Notes: generated from the letters alone by a model not told the origin. A stretch of DNA of 54,204 nucleotides from Actinoplanes couchii (GCF_016862075.1 NZ_BOMG01000090.1:1-54204), one strand, 5' to 3'; shown: positions 1-8,765, counted from the first letter of the stretch. Numbers and translations are program-made.

Positions 1-92
1 GGGTTGCGGTTTGCACCTTGGTCGGGTTGCGGTTTGCACCTTGGTCGGGTTGCGGTTTGCACCTTGGTCGGGTTGCGGTTTGCACCTTGGTC
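1..92. repeat. 23-bp tandem repeat, four perfect copies, cut by the window edge
   Basis: The window opens with four identical head-to-tail 23-bp units that start gggttgcggtttgc and end ccttggtc (1-23, 24-46, 47-69, 70-92), followed by a diverging start of a fifth. The array probably continues to the left. It shows no palindrome and lies in no convincing gene. Confidence 0.95.
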
Positions 93-625
93 GGGCTTCG
101 CCCTTCCTCGTGGTGGGTCGGTCCGGCGCTATCGCGCACAACCTTTTGTCGCCGTGGTCTTCCGTCGCTGCGTTTGGCCATTTTCCTGCCGCCACTCGCT
201 GGGTTCCGCCACTGGGCACGGGCTTTTCGGCCAGCCTGCGTGGTTTCTTCGCCGAGCCCGGCCTGCTGTTGCCGCGTCTGGCTTTCTTCCGCCGCTACGC
301 ACTGCGTTCCGCCGACGCGCACGGTCTTCCTTGCCGCCCGGCTGGTTCTCACCGTCGAGCCGGCCTTCCCATGCCACGCCCGGCCTTCCCCACCACTACG
401 CACCGAGTTCCGCCCCACGCGCGGCCTTTCCCGCCGCCGCGCATGGCCTCCATCACCACGCCTGGCTTTGGCTCGCCGCTACGTGGGTGTGCTTCGTTGC
501 CACACGCGACCTCTCTCGCCGCCGCGAATGGTCCTTCACCGCAACGGCCGGCCTTCGTCTACCGGCACGCATCGCTTTCATCACCGCGCAAGGTCTGCCC
601 ATTGCCACCTGCCGCTTTCATCGCC
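93..625. repeat. Degenerate ~20-bp repeat region, no gene seen
   Basis: This stretch holds no credible gene; the open frames through it are in several competing frames and read as low-complexity Arg/Pro/Ala. It is made of loosely repeated units of about 19-22 bp that start ggcctt or ggtctt and continue ccgccgctacgc-like, for example around 361-380, 381-440, 421-442, 541-560 and 561-583. The drift between copies is large, so this looks like an old decayed array. Confidence 0.6.
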
Positions 626-835
626 ATGGGTGGGATGCTCGGCCTTTCGGGAACACGTCCGGCTCTCTGTGAGCCACAACCGGCGTTTCGGGATCACTAC
701 CGGCTCTCTGTAGCCACAACCGGCGTTTCGGGATCGCTCCTGGTTCTCTGGGGCCGCGACCGGCGTTTCGGGATCGCGCCGGGGCCCTCTTGGAGCGCAA
801 TCGGCGTTGCGGGATCGTGGCTGGGTCTCTTTGAG
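626..835. repeat. Degenerate ~41-bp tandem repeat, about five copies
   Basis: Successive copies begin near 661, 702, 742, 782 and 823 and share the cores ggctctctg and accggcgtttcgggatc; an older copy is visible around 626-660. The period is 40-41 bp. The array ends about 80 bp before the XRE regulator start, so it could influence that promoter, but nothing in it looks like a defined operator. Confidence 0.75.
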
Positions 836-915
836 TGGGGGCGGCTTTTGGGGGGTTGCGGGTGGTGGTACAAGGGTGGACCACTGCGGGTGAGGGTGGG
901 GCTACCGTCGGCGGT

Positions 916-2121
916 ATGGGTCCACTACGGAGCGCTGGTCTTGAGCTTGGGGAGCGGATTCGGGCGCGGCGCCTGCTTCGCGGGTGGAGTGTTCGGTATG
1001 CGGCCAGCCGGGCCGGGGTTTCGCATGCCACCTGGAGCCGGATCGAGCGTGGGCTGCAGACCGCCGACAACCGGTTCATGCTGGCCGACATCGCGGGGGC
1101 GCTGGAATGCGCGCCCGCCGATCTGGCCGGCGTCGGGGTGCCGGCGCACGATCGGGTGACCGCGTCGGCGCAGGCCGGGGTTCTCGGGCTGCGGCGGGCC
1201 CTGATCGACATCGACCTGACCGAGCCACCGGACGGGGCCGCGCCGATGCTTGCCGAGTTGCGGCGCAGCGTGGAGGTGGTGGAGGCGTTGTACCGGGCGT
1301 GCGACTACGCGGGTGTGGCCCGTCTGCTTCCGGAACTGCTGCGTGACCTGCACACCGAGACGGCCGGGCCGGATCAGGCGGAGGCTCTGCGGCTGCTGTG
1401 CATCGCGACGTCGATCGCCTCCACCACGTTGCGGGCGCTCGGTCATCCGGCCGACGCCTGGCTGGGTGCGGAACGGTGCCGGGACACGGCGGAGGAGTCC
1501 GGCGATCCGGTGCTGCGGGGGCACGCGGCCTATGCGATGGCCCGGGCTGCGGTCGCCTGCGGTTCCTACCAGCGGGGGCAGACCCTGGCCGAACGCGCCG
1601 CCGGCGATCTGCTGCCGCATCTCGGGCGGGCCGGGGCAGCCGAGACTCTCGGTACGTTGTTCCTGGTCGCCGCCCTGGCCAGCCGCTGCCGGGGCCGTCT
1701 CGACGACAGCCAGGAGTGGTTGAACGAGGCGGCGGCGCTGGCGCTTCGGATCGGCGAGACCGACACGACGCGGATGTTCTTCGGGCCCACCAACGTGGAC
1801 ATCTGGCGGATGAGCATCGAGGTCGACGACGGTGATCCGGCGCAGGTGGTGGAGATCGCCCGGCGCACCGATCCGGCCGCGATCCCGGCGGGCATACGCC
1901 AGGTGTTCTACTACGCGGACACGGCCCGTGCGCTGGTCCGTCTCGGCGGCCGGGACCGGGAGGCGATCCGTTTCCTGCTGACCGCCGAGCGCATCGCCCC
2001 GCAGCACGTCCGCACGTCCACCGAGCTGGCGGTGACCGTCCGTTCCCTGCTGGACCGCTCCCGCCGCCAGGCCGGCGGCGCCGAACTGCGAGCGCTGGGC
2101 GAACGTATGCGGGTGGCCTGA
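916..2121 (+). CDS. XRE-family HTH transcriptional regulator
   Basis: This 401-residue protein has an N-terminal Cro/C1-type helix-turn-helix (about residues 8-65, with GERIRARR, SHATWSRIERG and a LADIAGALEC helix) followed by about 330 residues of Ala/Leu/Arg-rich helical sequence resembling TPR-like repeats of large actinobacterial XRE regulators. I chose the internal ATG at 916 because the HTH begins just after it and because TACCGT lies 7 nt upstream, the layout of a leaderless transcript. The frame is open back to 835, but those 27 residues are low-complexity and run into the repeat array. It stands alone. Its target and ligand cannot be read from the sequence. Confidence 0.85.
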   Translation: MGPLRSAGLELGERIRARRLLRGWSVRYAASRAGVSHATWSRIERGLQTADNRFMLADIAGALECAPADLAGVGVPAHDRVTASAQAGVLGLRRALIDIDLTEPPDGAAPMLAELRRSVEVVEALYRACDYAGVARLLPELLRDLHTETAGPDQAEALRLLCIATSIASTTLRALGHPADAWLGAERCRDTAEESGDPVLRGHAAYAMARAAVACGSYQRGQTLAERAAGDLLPHLGRAGAAETLGTLFLVAALASRCRGRLDDSQEWLNEAAALALRIGETDTTRMFFGPTNVDIWRMSIEVDDGDPAQVVEIARRTDPAAIPAGIRQVFYYADTARALVRLGGRDREAIRFLLTAERIAPQHVRTSTELAVTVRSLLDRSRRQAGGAELRALGERMRVA

Positions 2122-2141
2122 GAGCCGGGTAGAACAACGGG

Positions 2142-2303
2142 ATGCGGAAGCTGCCCGTGGGCATGGTGGTGCTGCTCGGTGGTGGGGCGGTCGCGCTGGT
2201 GCTGGGACTGTGGTTCTTCGTCGAGCTGATCGGCCTGTCGCTCGGGTTCAGGACGTACGTTGCGGGCGGGGGCGGCCCGACCGGGTATCGGGCCCGGCAC
2301 TGA
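2142..2303 (+). CDS. Small single-span membrane protein, hypothetical
   Basis: A 53-residue frame starts 20 nt after the XRE gene. It has MRKLPVG, then one strongly hydrophobic segment (about residues 7-34, rich in Val, Leu and Gly with a WFFVELIG end) and a short Gly-rich polar tail. That is a believable small membrane protein with a positive-inside N-terminus, too short for routine gene callers. The last 56 bp overlap the 3' end of the convergent LamG-like gene. No family is recognised and translation is not proven; the hydrophobic pattern is the only support. Confidence 0.5.
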   Translation: MRKLPVGMVVLLGGGAVALVLGLWFFVELIGLSLGFRTYVAGGGGPTGYRARH

Positions 2304-3216
2304 CGCCGGCGGACACCTGAGCACCGTCGGTGACCGGTCCGATGGCCACGAAGACGTCGTCGACGGCGCCGGCGAACTGGTCGTTGCCGGGGGCGGGGCC
2401 TTTGCCGCCGACGCGCAGGGGTTCGGCGTTGGCGATGGAGAGCTGTTCGGGGATCGGCACCCAGGCCCGCGGGATGCCGTCGACGTACATGGTCAGCCGG
2501 TCGGCGGTGCGCCGGCATTCCAGGTCGTGCCAGCTGCCGTCGGCGACGTCGATCCACGGTTCGGCCCGGTAGATCCGGGCCCGCTGACCGGCTATCACGC
2601 AGCTCGGATGCCCCTGCCGGTGGTCGACCTGGAGTTTGTACTGGCTGACGCCGCCGACCGAGTAGCCCTTCTGCACCACGTTCGCGCCGTCGGCCAGGTC
2701 GTCGTGGGTCATCCGGATCGAGGCGCCGTAGCGGAGCGAGCGGATGCCGGGGTTGAGGCTGTCGTCGCGGAGGCCTTCGAGGATGGCCCGGGGGCAATCC
2801 CTCTCCTTCGGGAGGGTGCACCGGTCCGGGTAGGCGACGGCAAGACCGGTTCCCTGCGGTACGAGCCGGAGGGTGCCCCCGTTCTGCCCGAGCGGCCGTA
2901 GCTCGTGTCCTCCGGCGGCGGCCGCGATCGGACGGCCCACTCCGCCGTCGAAGTCGTAGTGGACGGCGAGGGGGGTGCTGGCGGTCCGGACCCGGCCGGG
3001 TGGCAGCGGCGCGGAGAACGCGGCGACGTTGTCCAGGAACCCGGGCCGGGGCGGCAGCGGCGGGATGGTCGGGGCGGTGGAGATGTCCGGCTGGCTGGGG
3101 GAGACGGCGGGCACCGCGGCCGACGGGGTGCGGTTCAGCAGGAGCGGGACCGCGGACAGCGCGATGGTCGATGACAGGACGCCTACCGGGACGACGAGCC
3201 GCCGAATTTGAAGCAT
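2248..3216 (-). CDS. Secreted LamG/concanavalin-like domain protein
   Basis: The 322-residue product begins MLQIRRLVV with a hydrophobic segment (about 8-28) that could be a signal peptide or anchor, then a Pro/Ser/Ala-rich linker to about residue 75. The rest resembles a LamG/concanavalin A-like fold: it starts at AVHYDFDGGVG and includes GASIRMT, VVQKGYSVGG, DGSWHDLECRR, TMYVDGI and a closing FAGAVDDVFVAIG strand typical of laminin-G family proteins. It is likely exported and binds a glycan or protein outside the cell. The ATG at 3216 is chosen because it directly precedes the hydrophobic segment; the frame extends 21 codons further up without support. Confidence 0.75.
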   Translation of the reverse strand: MLQIRRLVVPVGVLSSTIALSAVPLLLNRTPSAAVPAVSPSQPDISTAPTIPPLPPRPGFLDNVAAFSAPLPPGRVRTASTPLAVHYDFDGGVGRPIAAAAGGHELRPLGQNGGTLRLVPQGTGLAVAYPDRCTLPKERDCPRAILEGLRDDSLNPGIRSLRYGASIRMTHDDLADGANVVQKGYSVGGVSQYKLQVDHRQGHPSCVIAGQRARIYRAEPWIDVADGSWHDLECRRTADRLTMYVDGIPRAWVPIPEQLSIANAEPLRVGGKGPAPGNDQFAGAVDDVFVAIGPVTDGAQVSAGVSAGPDTRSGRPRPQRTS

Positions 3217-3306
3217 GGGGCTATTGTCCCGATTACCACGGAAGGACCGAAACGAAACTCCGGACGACGGCAGAAGCACCCGTACGAGGTCAACCGAACC
3301 GATGAC

Positions 3307-4332
3307 CTAGGAGGCGCCCTGGACCGCCGGCTCCCCGATCACCGCGTGCAGCACGTCGTCCAGGGTGATCACTCCGAGCGGCCGCTGCCCGTCGCTGACC
3401 AGCACGATGTGCAGCCGATCCCGGCGCATCGTCAGCAGCAGGTCGGCGAGGCTGCGGCCGGGCGAGACCACCGCCAGGGGCCGGATCACGTCGGCCGGCA
3501 CCGGGAGGCGGCGCTGTGCTCCCGCGTACCCGAGGATGTCCTTGATGTGAATGAAGCCGAGCACGCGCCGGGTGTCGCGCTGGACCACCGGGAACCGGGA
3601 CCGGCCACTGCGCGTCGCGACCGCCTCCAGCGTTGCCGGTGACACGTCGGCGGCCACCGTGGTCACCCGTGACCAGGGCAGGAACGTGTCGGCGGCGGTG
3701 CGGTCGCTGAGCCCGAGGGCGGCGTGGATGCGGGCGTACTGTTCGGTCCCGAGCAGCCCCTCGGTGCGCGCGTGGTTGACCATGCCGGCCAGTTCCTCGG
3801 CGGTGAAGACCGTCTTGACCGCGTCGGTGGTCTCGATCTTCCAGAGTTTCAGGATCATCCGGGACAGGAACCGCATCGCATTGAGCAGCGGTTTTGTCGC
3901 GATGCAGAAGGCCAGCATGAACGGGCCGAGGACGAGCGCGGAGCGTTCCGGGCCGGCCAGGGTGATGTTCTTCGGCACCATCTCGCCGATCACCGTGTGC
4001 AGGAACGTCACGATCATCAGGGCCAGCACGAACGCGATCGGGTGCACCACGTTGTCCGGCAGCCCGATCGCATGGAACGGGCCCTCCAGCAGGTGCGCGA
4101 CCGTCGGTTCGGCGATCGCGCCGAGGACCAGCGTGCAGATCGTGATGCCGAGCTGGGCGCCGGCGATCATCAGCGGGATCTGGCTCATCGCGGACAGTGC
4201 CCAGCGGGCCGCCTGCGAGGTCTCGGCGAGTGGCTCCAGGACGGTCCGCCGCGACGCGATCAGCGCGAATTCCCCACCGACAAAAAGACCATTTCCGACC
4301 AGGAGTACGGCTACAAAAAGCAACTCAGTCAT
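3307..4332 (-). CDS. CNNM/HlyC-family membrane protein, short form
   Basis: This is a DUF21 (CNNM) plus CBS-pair protein of the hemolysin C/CorC type, associated with divalent cation, chiefly Mg2+, transport. Residues 1-170 carry about four membrane spans with the family motif GAQLGITICTL and HTVIGEMVPKNI; residues 200-335 contain two CBS motifs (VLGFIHIKDIL and PLGVITLDDVL). At 341 residues it ends right after the CBS pair and lacks the roughly 80-residue CorC/HlyC C-terminal domain of its neighbour. The start overlaps the upstream paralogue's end by 8 bp, so the two are translated together and may form a heteromeric transporter. Cargo is inferred from the family only. Confidence 0.88.
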   Translation of the reverse strand: MTELLFVAVLLVGNGLFVGGEFALIASRRTVLEPLAETSQAARWALSAMSQIPLMIAGAQLGITICTLVLGAIAEPTVAHLLEGPFHAIGLPDNVVHPIAFVLALMIVTFLHTVIGEMVPKNITLAGPERSALVLGPFMLAFCIATKPLLNAMRFLSRMILKLWKIETTDAVKTVFTAEELAGMVNHARTEGLLGTEQYARIHAALGLSDRTAADTFLPWSRVTTVAADVSPATLEAVATRSGRSRFPVVQRDTRRVLGFIHIKDILGYAGAQRRLPVPADVIRPLAVVSPGRSLADLLLTMRRDRLHIVLVSDGQRPLGVITLDDVLHAVIGEPAVQGAS

Positions 4333-5659
4333 CAGCCGGCTCCTGCGGCGCCACGACGCGCACCTGTTCGATGCGGTGCCGGTCGACCTCCATCACGGTG
4401 AACTCCCACCCGTGTTCCTCCAGCGATTCCCCGGCGATCGGGATGTGTCCGAGGCGGGCGAGCAGAAAACCGGCGAGCGTCTCGTACGGCCCCTCGGGCA
4501 GCCGGAACCCGGTCTGCTCGTGGATCTCGTCCTCCCGCAGCAGCCCGTCGACCAGGAAGGTCTTCTCCCCACCGGGCGCCGTCAGCTCCTGCGTGCCGGT
4601 CTCGCCGAGATCGGTGTCGTACTCGTCGGCGATCTCCCCGACCAGTTCCTCGACCAGGTCCTCGGTGGTGACCACGCCGTCGGTGCCGCCGTACTCGTCG
4701 ACCACGATGGCCAGGTCCGCGCCGGCCGACCGCAGCACGGCGAGCACCTTGTCCAGGGTCAGGCTCTCCGGCACGTAGACCGGCTCCTTGGCCAGGGCGG
4801 ACACCCGGGTGGCGGCCCGTCGTTCGGGTGGCACGCCCAGGGCGTCGTTCACACCGACGACTCCGGTCACCACGTCGAGGGTGTTCTCGTACACCGGAAA
4901 TCGGGTGTGACCGGTCTCTCGGGCCACCGTGATCAGGTCGGCGACGCTGGCGGTGGTCTTGAGACCGACCACGTCGACCCGTGGCGTCATCGCCTTGGCG
5001 GCACGCTTCTCACCGAACCGGATGGTCCGGCGCAGCAGGGTGGCGGTCTCGGTGGGCAGCGCCCCGGCCGAGGCGCTGATCGCGGCGAGCAGGCCGAGCT
5101 CCTCCGGCGAGCGGGCGCTGGCCAGCTCCTCCTGCGGCTCGATGCCGAGGCGGCGGACCAGCCAGTTCGCGGTGCCGTTGAGCGCGGCGATCAGCCATTT
5201 GAGGACGATCGAGAAGGCGCGCAGCGGGGCCGCGGTCCGCAGCGCGATGCCCATCGGGCGGGCCAGCGCCGCGTTCTTCGGCACGAGTTCACCGAAGAGC
5301 ATCGACACCAGGGTCGCCACCACCAGGGCGATCACGTGGGTCAGGGTTTCGGTCGAGTCGCCGGCGATCGGTTCGACGAGCGGCTCGAAGAGTTTGGAGA
5401 GGGCCGGTTCAGCCAGGTAACCGGTGAGCAGCGCGGTCAAGGTGATGCCGAGCTGCGCCCCGGAGAGCTGGAAGGAGAGTTCCTGGAGCGCGGTCCGAAC
5501 CCGGCGTGCCTGACGATCACCCGCCGTGGCTCGTATGTCGATCTCCACTCGATCGACGGTCACCAAACCGAACTCGGCCGCCACGAAAAACGCGTTGCCC
5601 ATCGTGAGCAGCGCGAACGCCACCAACGGGAGCACCGCGGTCAGGAACAGCCCGTCCAT
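4325..5659 (-). CDS. CNNM/HlyC-family transporter with CBS and CorC domains
   Basis: This is the full-length 444-residue partner of the preceding gene. It has a DUF21 membrane domain (residues 1-190, with SGAQLGITLTALLTGYLAEPAL and a FGELVPKNAAL motif), a CBS pair (VVTGVVGVNDAL; VVDEYGGTDGVVTTEDLVEELVGEI is the second) and the C-terminal CorC/HlyC domain (from about 355, ending HGWEFTVMEVDRHRIEQVRVV). The ATG at 5659 follows a good ribosome site (GAGGTGAA, 7 nt away), so the upstream 14 codons of open frame are excluded. It is first in a two-gene operon and divergent from the GPP34 gene. A role in Mg2+/Co2+ handling or membrane integrity is the family expectation. Confidence 0.9.
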   Translation of the reverse strand: MDGLFLTAVLPLVAFALLTMGNAFFVAAEFGLVTVDRVEIDIRATAGDRQARRVRTALQELSFQLSGAQLGITLTALLTGYLAEPALSKLFEPLVEPIAGDSTETLTHVIALVVATLVSMLFGELVPKNAALARPMGIALRTAAPLRAFSIVLKWLIAALNGTANWLVRRLGIEPQEELASARSPEELGLLAAISASAGALPTETATLLRRTIRFGEKRAAKAMTPRVDVVGLKTTASVADLITVARETGHTRFPVYENTLDVVTGVVGVNDALGVPPERRAATRVSALAKEPVYVPESLTLDKVLAVLRSAGADLAIVVDEYGGTDGVVTTEDLVEELVGEIADEYDTDLGETGTQELTAPGGEKTFLVDGLLREDEIHEQTGFRLPEGPYETLAGFLLARLGHIPIAGESLEEHGWEFTVMEVDRHRIEQVRVVAPQEPADD

Positions 5660-5745
5660 GATCGGTTCACCTCGGACCTCATTGTGCCGGACCCGGGCCA
5701 TTCGTCACCAATCACGCCGGTGACGCAGGGTTCTACCGTCGGGGG

Positions 5746-6444
5746 ATGGACCTCTTGGAAGAGCTGGTGCTTCTGGCGTACGCCGACGACGGGCGCCGGA
5801 TCATCGAGGGCAGCGGCCTCGACTACGCGCTGGGCGGCGCGCTGCTTGTCGAACTGGCGCTGGCCGAACGCATCGGGGTGGAGAACGGCAGGGTCGTGGT
5901 GCTGGACACCACACCCGTCGGCTCCGGGTTGGTGACGCAGGCCCTCAACCGGATCAGCACCGACGGCCGGGACCGCAAGCCCGGGCACTGGGTGCGGAAA
6001 CTCTCCGAAGGTGTCCGGCAGCCGGTGCTGGATCATCTGGTCGCCTCGGAGGTGCTGCGGGCCGAGCACAGCCGGGTGCTGGTCATCTTTCCCCGGACCC
6101 GGTACCCGGCGGTGCACGGGGTGGAGCCGGCCGCCGAGACCGAGGCTCGCGGGCGGATGCGGGCGGCGCTGGCGGGGCACGGGACCGTCGATCCGCGTAC
6201 CGGCGCGCTCTGTGCCCTGGTCGCGGCGACCGGCGCGGCCCGCAAGATCTTCCCCGACATGGACCGCAAGGTGCTCCGGGCCCGGCTCGACGAGATCAGC
6301 GAGGGGCAGTGGGCGGCCGAGGCGGTGTACCGGACCATCCGGGACGTGCAGATGGCCGTGGCGGCCGCGGTCGTCGTCACCGATGGCGGCGGCGGTGACG
6401 GAGGCGGCGGAGGTGGCGACGGCGGGGGTGGTGGCGGGTCCTGA
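5746..6444 (+). CDS. GPP34-family (GOLPH3-like) phosphoprotein
   Basis: The 232-residue protein matches the GPP34/GOLPH3 family: it opens with LLEELVLLAYADDGR and a GLDYALGGALLVELALAERI helix, and has PGHWVRKL, a VLVIFPRTRYPA strand-turn and a long C-terminal helical part (LRARLDEISEGQWAAEAVYRTI). Eukaryotic members bind phosphatidylinositol-4-phosphate at the Golgi; bacterial members are common in actinobacteria but poorly understood. The last 20 or so residues are nearly all Gly and Asp (GGGGDGGGG), a flexible tail. TACCGT lies 6 nt before the ATG, suggesting a leaderless message. It faces the etfD-like gene across a shared terminator. Confidence 0.88.
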   Translation: MDLLEELVLLAYADDGRRIIEGSGLDYALGGALLVELALAERIGVENGRVVVLDTTPVGSGLVTQALNRISTDGRDRKPGHWVRKLSEGVRQPVLDHLVASEVLRAEHSRVLVIFPRTRYPAVHGVEPAAETEARGRMRAALAGHGTVDPRTGALCALVAATGAARKIFPDMDRKVLRARLDEISEGQWAAEAVYRTIRDVQMAVAAAVVVTDGGGGDGGGGGGDGGGGGGS

Positions 6445-6450
6445 ACACGA

Positions 6451-6483
6451 CGATGGCCGGCCGCGGACCGCGGCCGGCCATCG
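6451..6483. terminator. Bidirectional hairpin terminator
   Basis: The 16-bp arms 6451-6466 and 6468-6483 are perfect reverse complements (cgatggccggccgcgg and its complement). The hairpin sits between two convergent genes ending at 6444 and 6496, so it can serve both. There is no clear U-run. Confidence 0.85.
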
Positions 6484-6495
6484 TTCGGACCTGAC

Positions 6496-8646
6496 TCAGG
6501 CTTCCTGTTTGAGCGAGCGGAGCAGGACGGTGGCCACGTCGACCACCTCCACCTCCTCCTGCTTGCCCTTTCCGGTCACGCCGTCACCGATCATCGTGTA
6601 GCAGAACGGGCAGCCCACCGCGATCGTCTTCGCGCCGGTGGCCAGGGCCTCCTCGGTGCGCTCCACGTTGATCCGCTTGCCGATACGCTCCTCCATCCAC
6701 ATCCGGGCGCCACCGGCACCGCAGCAGAAGGACCGCTCCTGGTTCCGCGGCATCTCGGTGATGTCCTTGCCGGCGGCCGAGCCCAGCAGCTCGCGGGGCG
6801 CGTCGAAGACCCGGTTGTGCCGGCCCAGGTAGCAGGGGTCGTGGTAGGTGACCTCACCGTCGATCGGCTGGACCGGGGTGAGCTTGCCCTCCTTGACCAG
6901 GTGCGCGAGCAGCTGGGTGTGGTGCACCACCTCGACCTTGAGGCCGAGCTGCTCGTACTCGTTGCCGAGGGTGTTGAAGCAGTGCGGGCAGGTCGCGACG
7001 ATCCGCTTCACCTTCTGGTCTCCGAAGGCCTCGTTGAGCGTCTCGACGTTCTGCTGGGCGAGCATCTGGTAGATGAACTCGTTGCCGATCCGCCGCGCCG
7101 GGTCACCCGTACAGGTCTCCCCCTCGCCGAGGATCGCGTAGTTGACACCGGCCTCGTGCAGCAGCGTGGCCACCGCGCGGGTGGTCTTCTTGGCCCGGTC
7201 CTCGAACGCGCCGGCGCAGCCGACCCAGAAGAGGTAATCGAATTCGGCCTCGCCGACCCGCGGCACCTCGAAGTCCAGACCCTTGGTCCAGTCCTCCCGG
7301 GTGTTCTGCGGCGCGCCCCACGGGTTGCCCTTGTTCTCCAGGTTGCGCAGCATCACGCCGGCCTCGGAGGGGAAGCTCGACTCGATCAGCACCTGGTAGC
7401 GGCGCATGTCGACGATGTGGTCGATGTGCTCGATGTCGACCGGGCACTGCTCGACGCAGGCACCGCAGGTGGTGCAGGACCACAGCACGTCCGGGTCGAT
7501 GACACCGTTCTCGTCGACGCCGCCGATCAGCGGGCGGTTGCCCTCGGCCAGCGCGAGGACGTCCATGTGGGCGAGCTGGGCCTCGGTGGCCTTCTCCTCG
7601 CCCATCAGATCTTTTCCGCCTCCGGCGAGGAGATAGGGCGCTTTCGCGTACGCGTGATCACGCAGCGACAGCACGAGGAGCTTCGGCGAGAGCGGCTTCG
7701 CCGTGTTCCACGCCGGGCACTGCGACTGACAGCGCCCGCACTCGGTGCAGGTGGAGAAGTCGAGCAGACCCTTCCAGGTGAACTGTTCGACCTGATTGAC
7801 ACCGAAGAGGTCCTTCTCCGGGTCGGCCTCCTCGAAGTCGAGCGGCTTGCCCTCGCTCATCATCGGCTTGAGCGCACCCAGTCCGGAACCGGCCGGCTTC
7901 TCCGGGCTGCGCTTGAAGTAGATGTTGAAGAACGCCAGGAAGCGGTGCCAGGCGACACCCATCGTCGGGTTCAGCGAGATGGTGATCAGCCAGCTCATCG
8001 AGATGAGGATCTTGATGAGCGCCATCCAGGTGGCGCCGTCCGCCCAGGCCGGCAGCACCGAGCCGATGGCGTGGCTGAGCGGGGTGGCCCAGAGCGGGTA
8101 CTCGAAGTGACCGGTGGCGACCTTGAACCCGCGGATCAGGAACCCGAAGATCAGGACGCCGATGATGATCGCCTCGACGAAGTAGGCCTGCCACATCGTC
8201 GAACCCAGGAAACGTGAACGCTTGACCTTGCCCGGTTTCTGCCGCTGGCGCACGAACACCAGGTAGAGGATGCCGAGCGTGCCAAGGATCCCGATCCACT
8301 CGGTGACCAGCCCGAACACCACCCAGTGCCCGATGATCGGCAGGCCCAGTCGCGGGCTCACCACCTCGAAGTACGCCTCGAGCACCAGCGACGACAGGAT
8401 GACGAACGAGACCATCACCAGCCAGTGGGCCGCGCCGATCGCGGACCACTTCAGCATCCGGGTGTGACCGACGGTCTCCACCAGCATGGTCTTCGTGCGG
8501 GTCTTCGGATCCTCGAAACGAGCCGGGTCCGGCTGGCCCTGCCGGATCACCGCGGTAATCGTCATAACGGCACGGACCGCAAGGTAGACGGCCACCACCG
8601 TGATTGCCCCCGCCAAGACGGTGGCGACTATCTGCGCGTAGCCCAT
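6496..8646 (-). CDS. etfD: EtfD-like membrane Fe-S oxidoreductase (heterodisulfide reductase-related)
   Basis: The 716-residue protein has five or six membrane spans in its first 230 residues, resembling a cytochrome b/NarI-type domain, then a pair of 4Fe-4S motifs (CTECGRCQSQC near residue 300 and CTTCGACVEQC near 391) and two cysteine-rich CCG domains (LFWVGCAGAF, ATCPHCFNTLG, CCGAGGARMW). This architecture matches mycobacterial Rv0338c/EtfD, which passes electrons from acyl-CoA dehydrogenases via electron-transfer flavoprotein into the respiratory chain. An acyl-CoA dehydrogenase is encoded at 31231-32388. The ATG at 8646 has a GAGGAGG ribosome site 9 nt upstream; 29 earlier codons of open frame lack support. 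It is transcribed alone. Confidence 0.85.
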   Translation of the reverse strand: MGYAQIVATVLAGAITVVAVYLAVRAVMTITAVIRQGQPDPARFEDPKTRTKTMLVETVGHTRMLKWSAIGAAHWLVMVSFVILSSLVLEAYFEVVSPRLGLPIIGHWVVFGLVTEWIGILGTLGILYLVFVRQRQKPGKVKRSRFLGSTMWQAYFVEAIIIGVLIFGFLIRGFKVATGHFEYPLWATPLSHAIGSVLPAWADGATWMALIKILISMSWLITISLNPTMGVAWHRFLAFFNIYFKRSPEKPAGSGLGALKPMMSEGKPLDFEEADPEKDLFGVNQVEQFTWKGLLDFSTCTECGRCQSQCPAWNTAKPLSPKLLVLSLRDHAYAKAPYLLAGGGKDLMGEEKATEAQLAHMDVLALAEGNRPLIGGVDENGVIDPDVLWSCTTCGACVEQCPVDIEHIDHIVDMRRYQVLIESSFPSEAGVMLRNLENKGNPWGAPQNTREDWTKGLDFEVPRVGEAEFDYLFWVGCAGAFEDRAKKTTRAVATLLHEAGVNYAILGEGETCTGDPARRIGNEFIYQMLAQQNVETLNEAFGDQKVKRIVATCPHCFNTLGNEYEQLGLKVEVVHHTQLLAHLVKEGKLTPVQPIDGEVTYHDPCYLGRHNRVFDAPRELLGSAAGKDITEMPRNQERSFCCGAGGARMWMEERIGKRINVERTEEALATGAKTIAVGCPFCYTMIGDGVTGKGKQEEVEVVDVATVLLRSLKQEA

Positions 8647-8721
8647 CAGCGTTGTGCCTCCTCGGTCGGCGGTGCGCCAACCTATGTTACTCATGAGTAA
8701 TAGCTGGGCAAGCGCCCCACG

Positions 8722-8765
8722 CCGAAAGCGCACCCCACGCCGAGCCGGGGTGCGCTAACTTTCGG
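8722..8765 (-). terminator. Hairpin terminator downstream of crgA
   Basis: Arms 8727-8736 (agcgcacccc) and 8747-8756 are perfect complements, and the outer stretches 8722-8727 and 8760-8765 (ccgaaa/tttcgg) lengthen the stem after a small bulge. It lies just past the crgA stop (8792, minus strand) and upstream of the etfD start. Confidence 0.75.

Noticed and set aside
93..840. Long open frames on both strands in the left repeat region
   Set aside because: Several frames stay open at once, all low complexity and Arg/Pro-rich, as expected from GC-rich repeats; no domain or ribosome site is visible.
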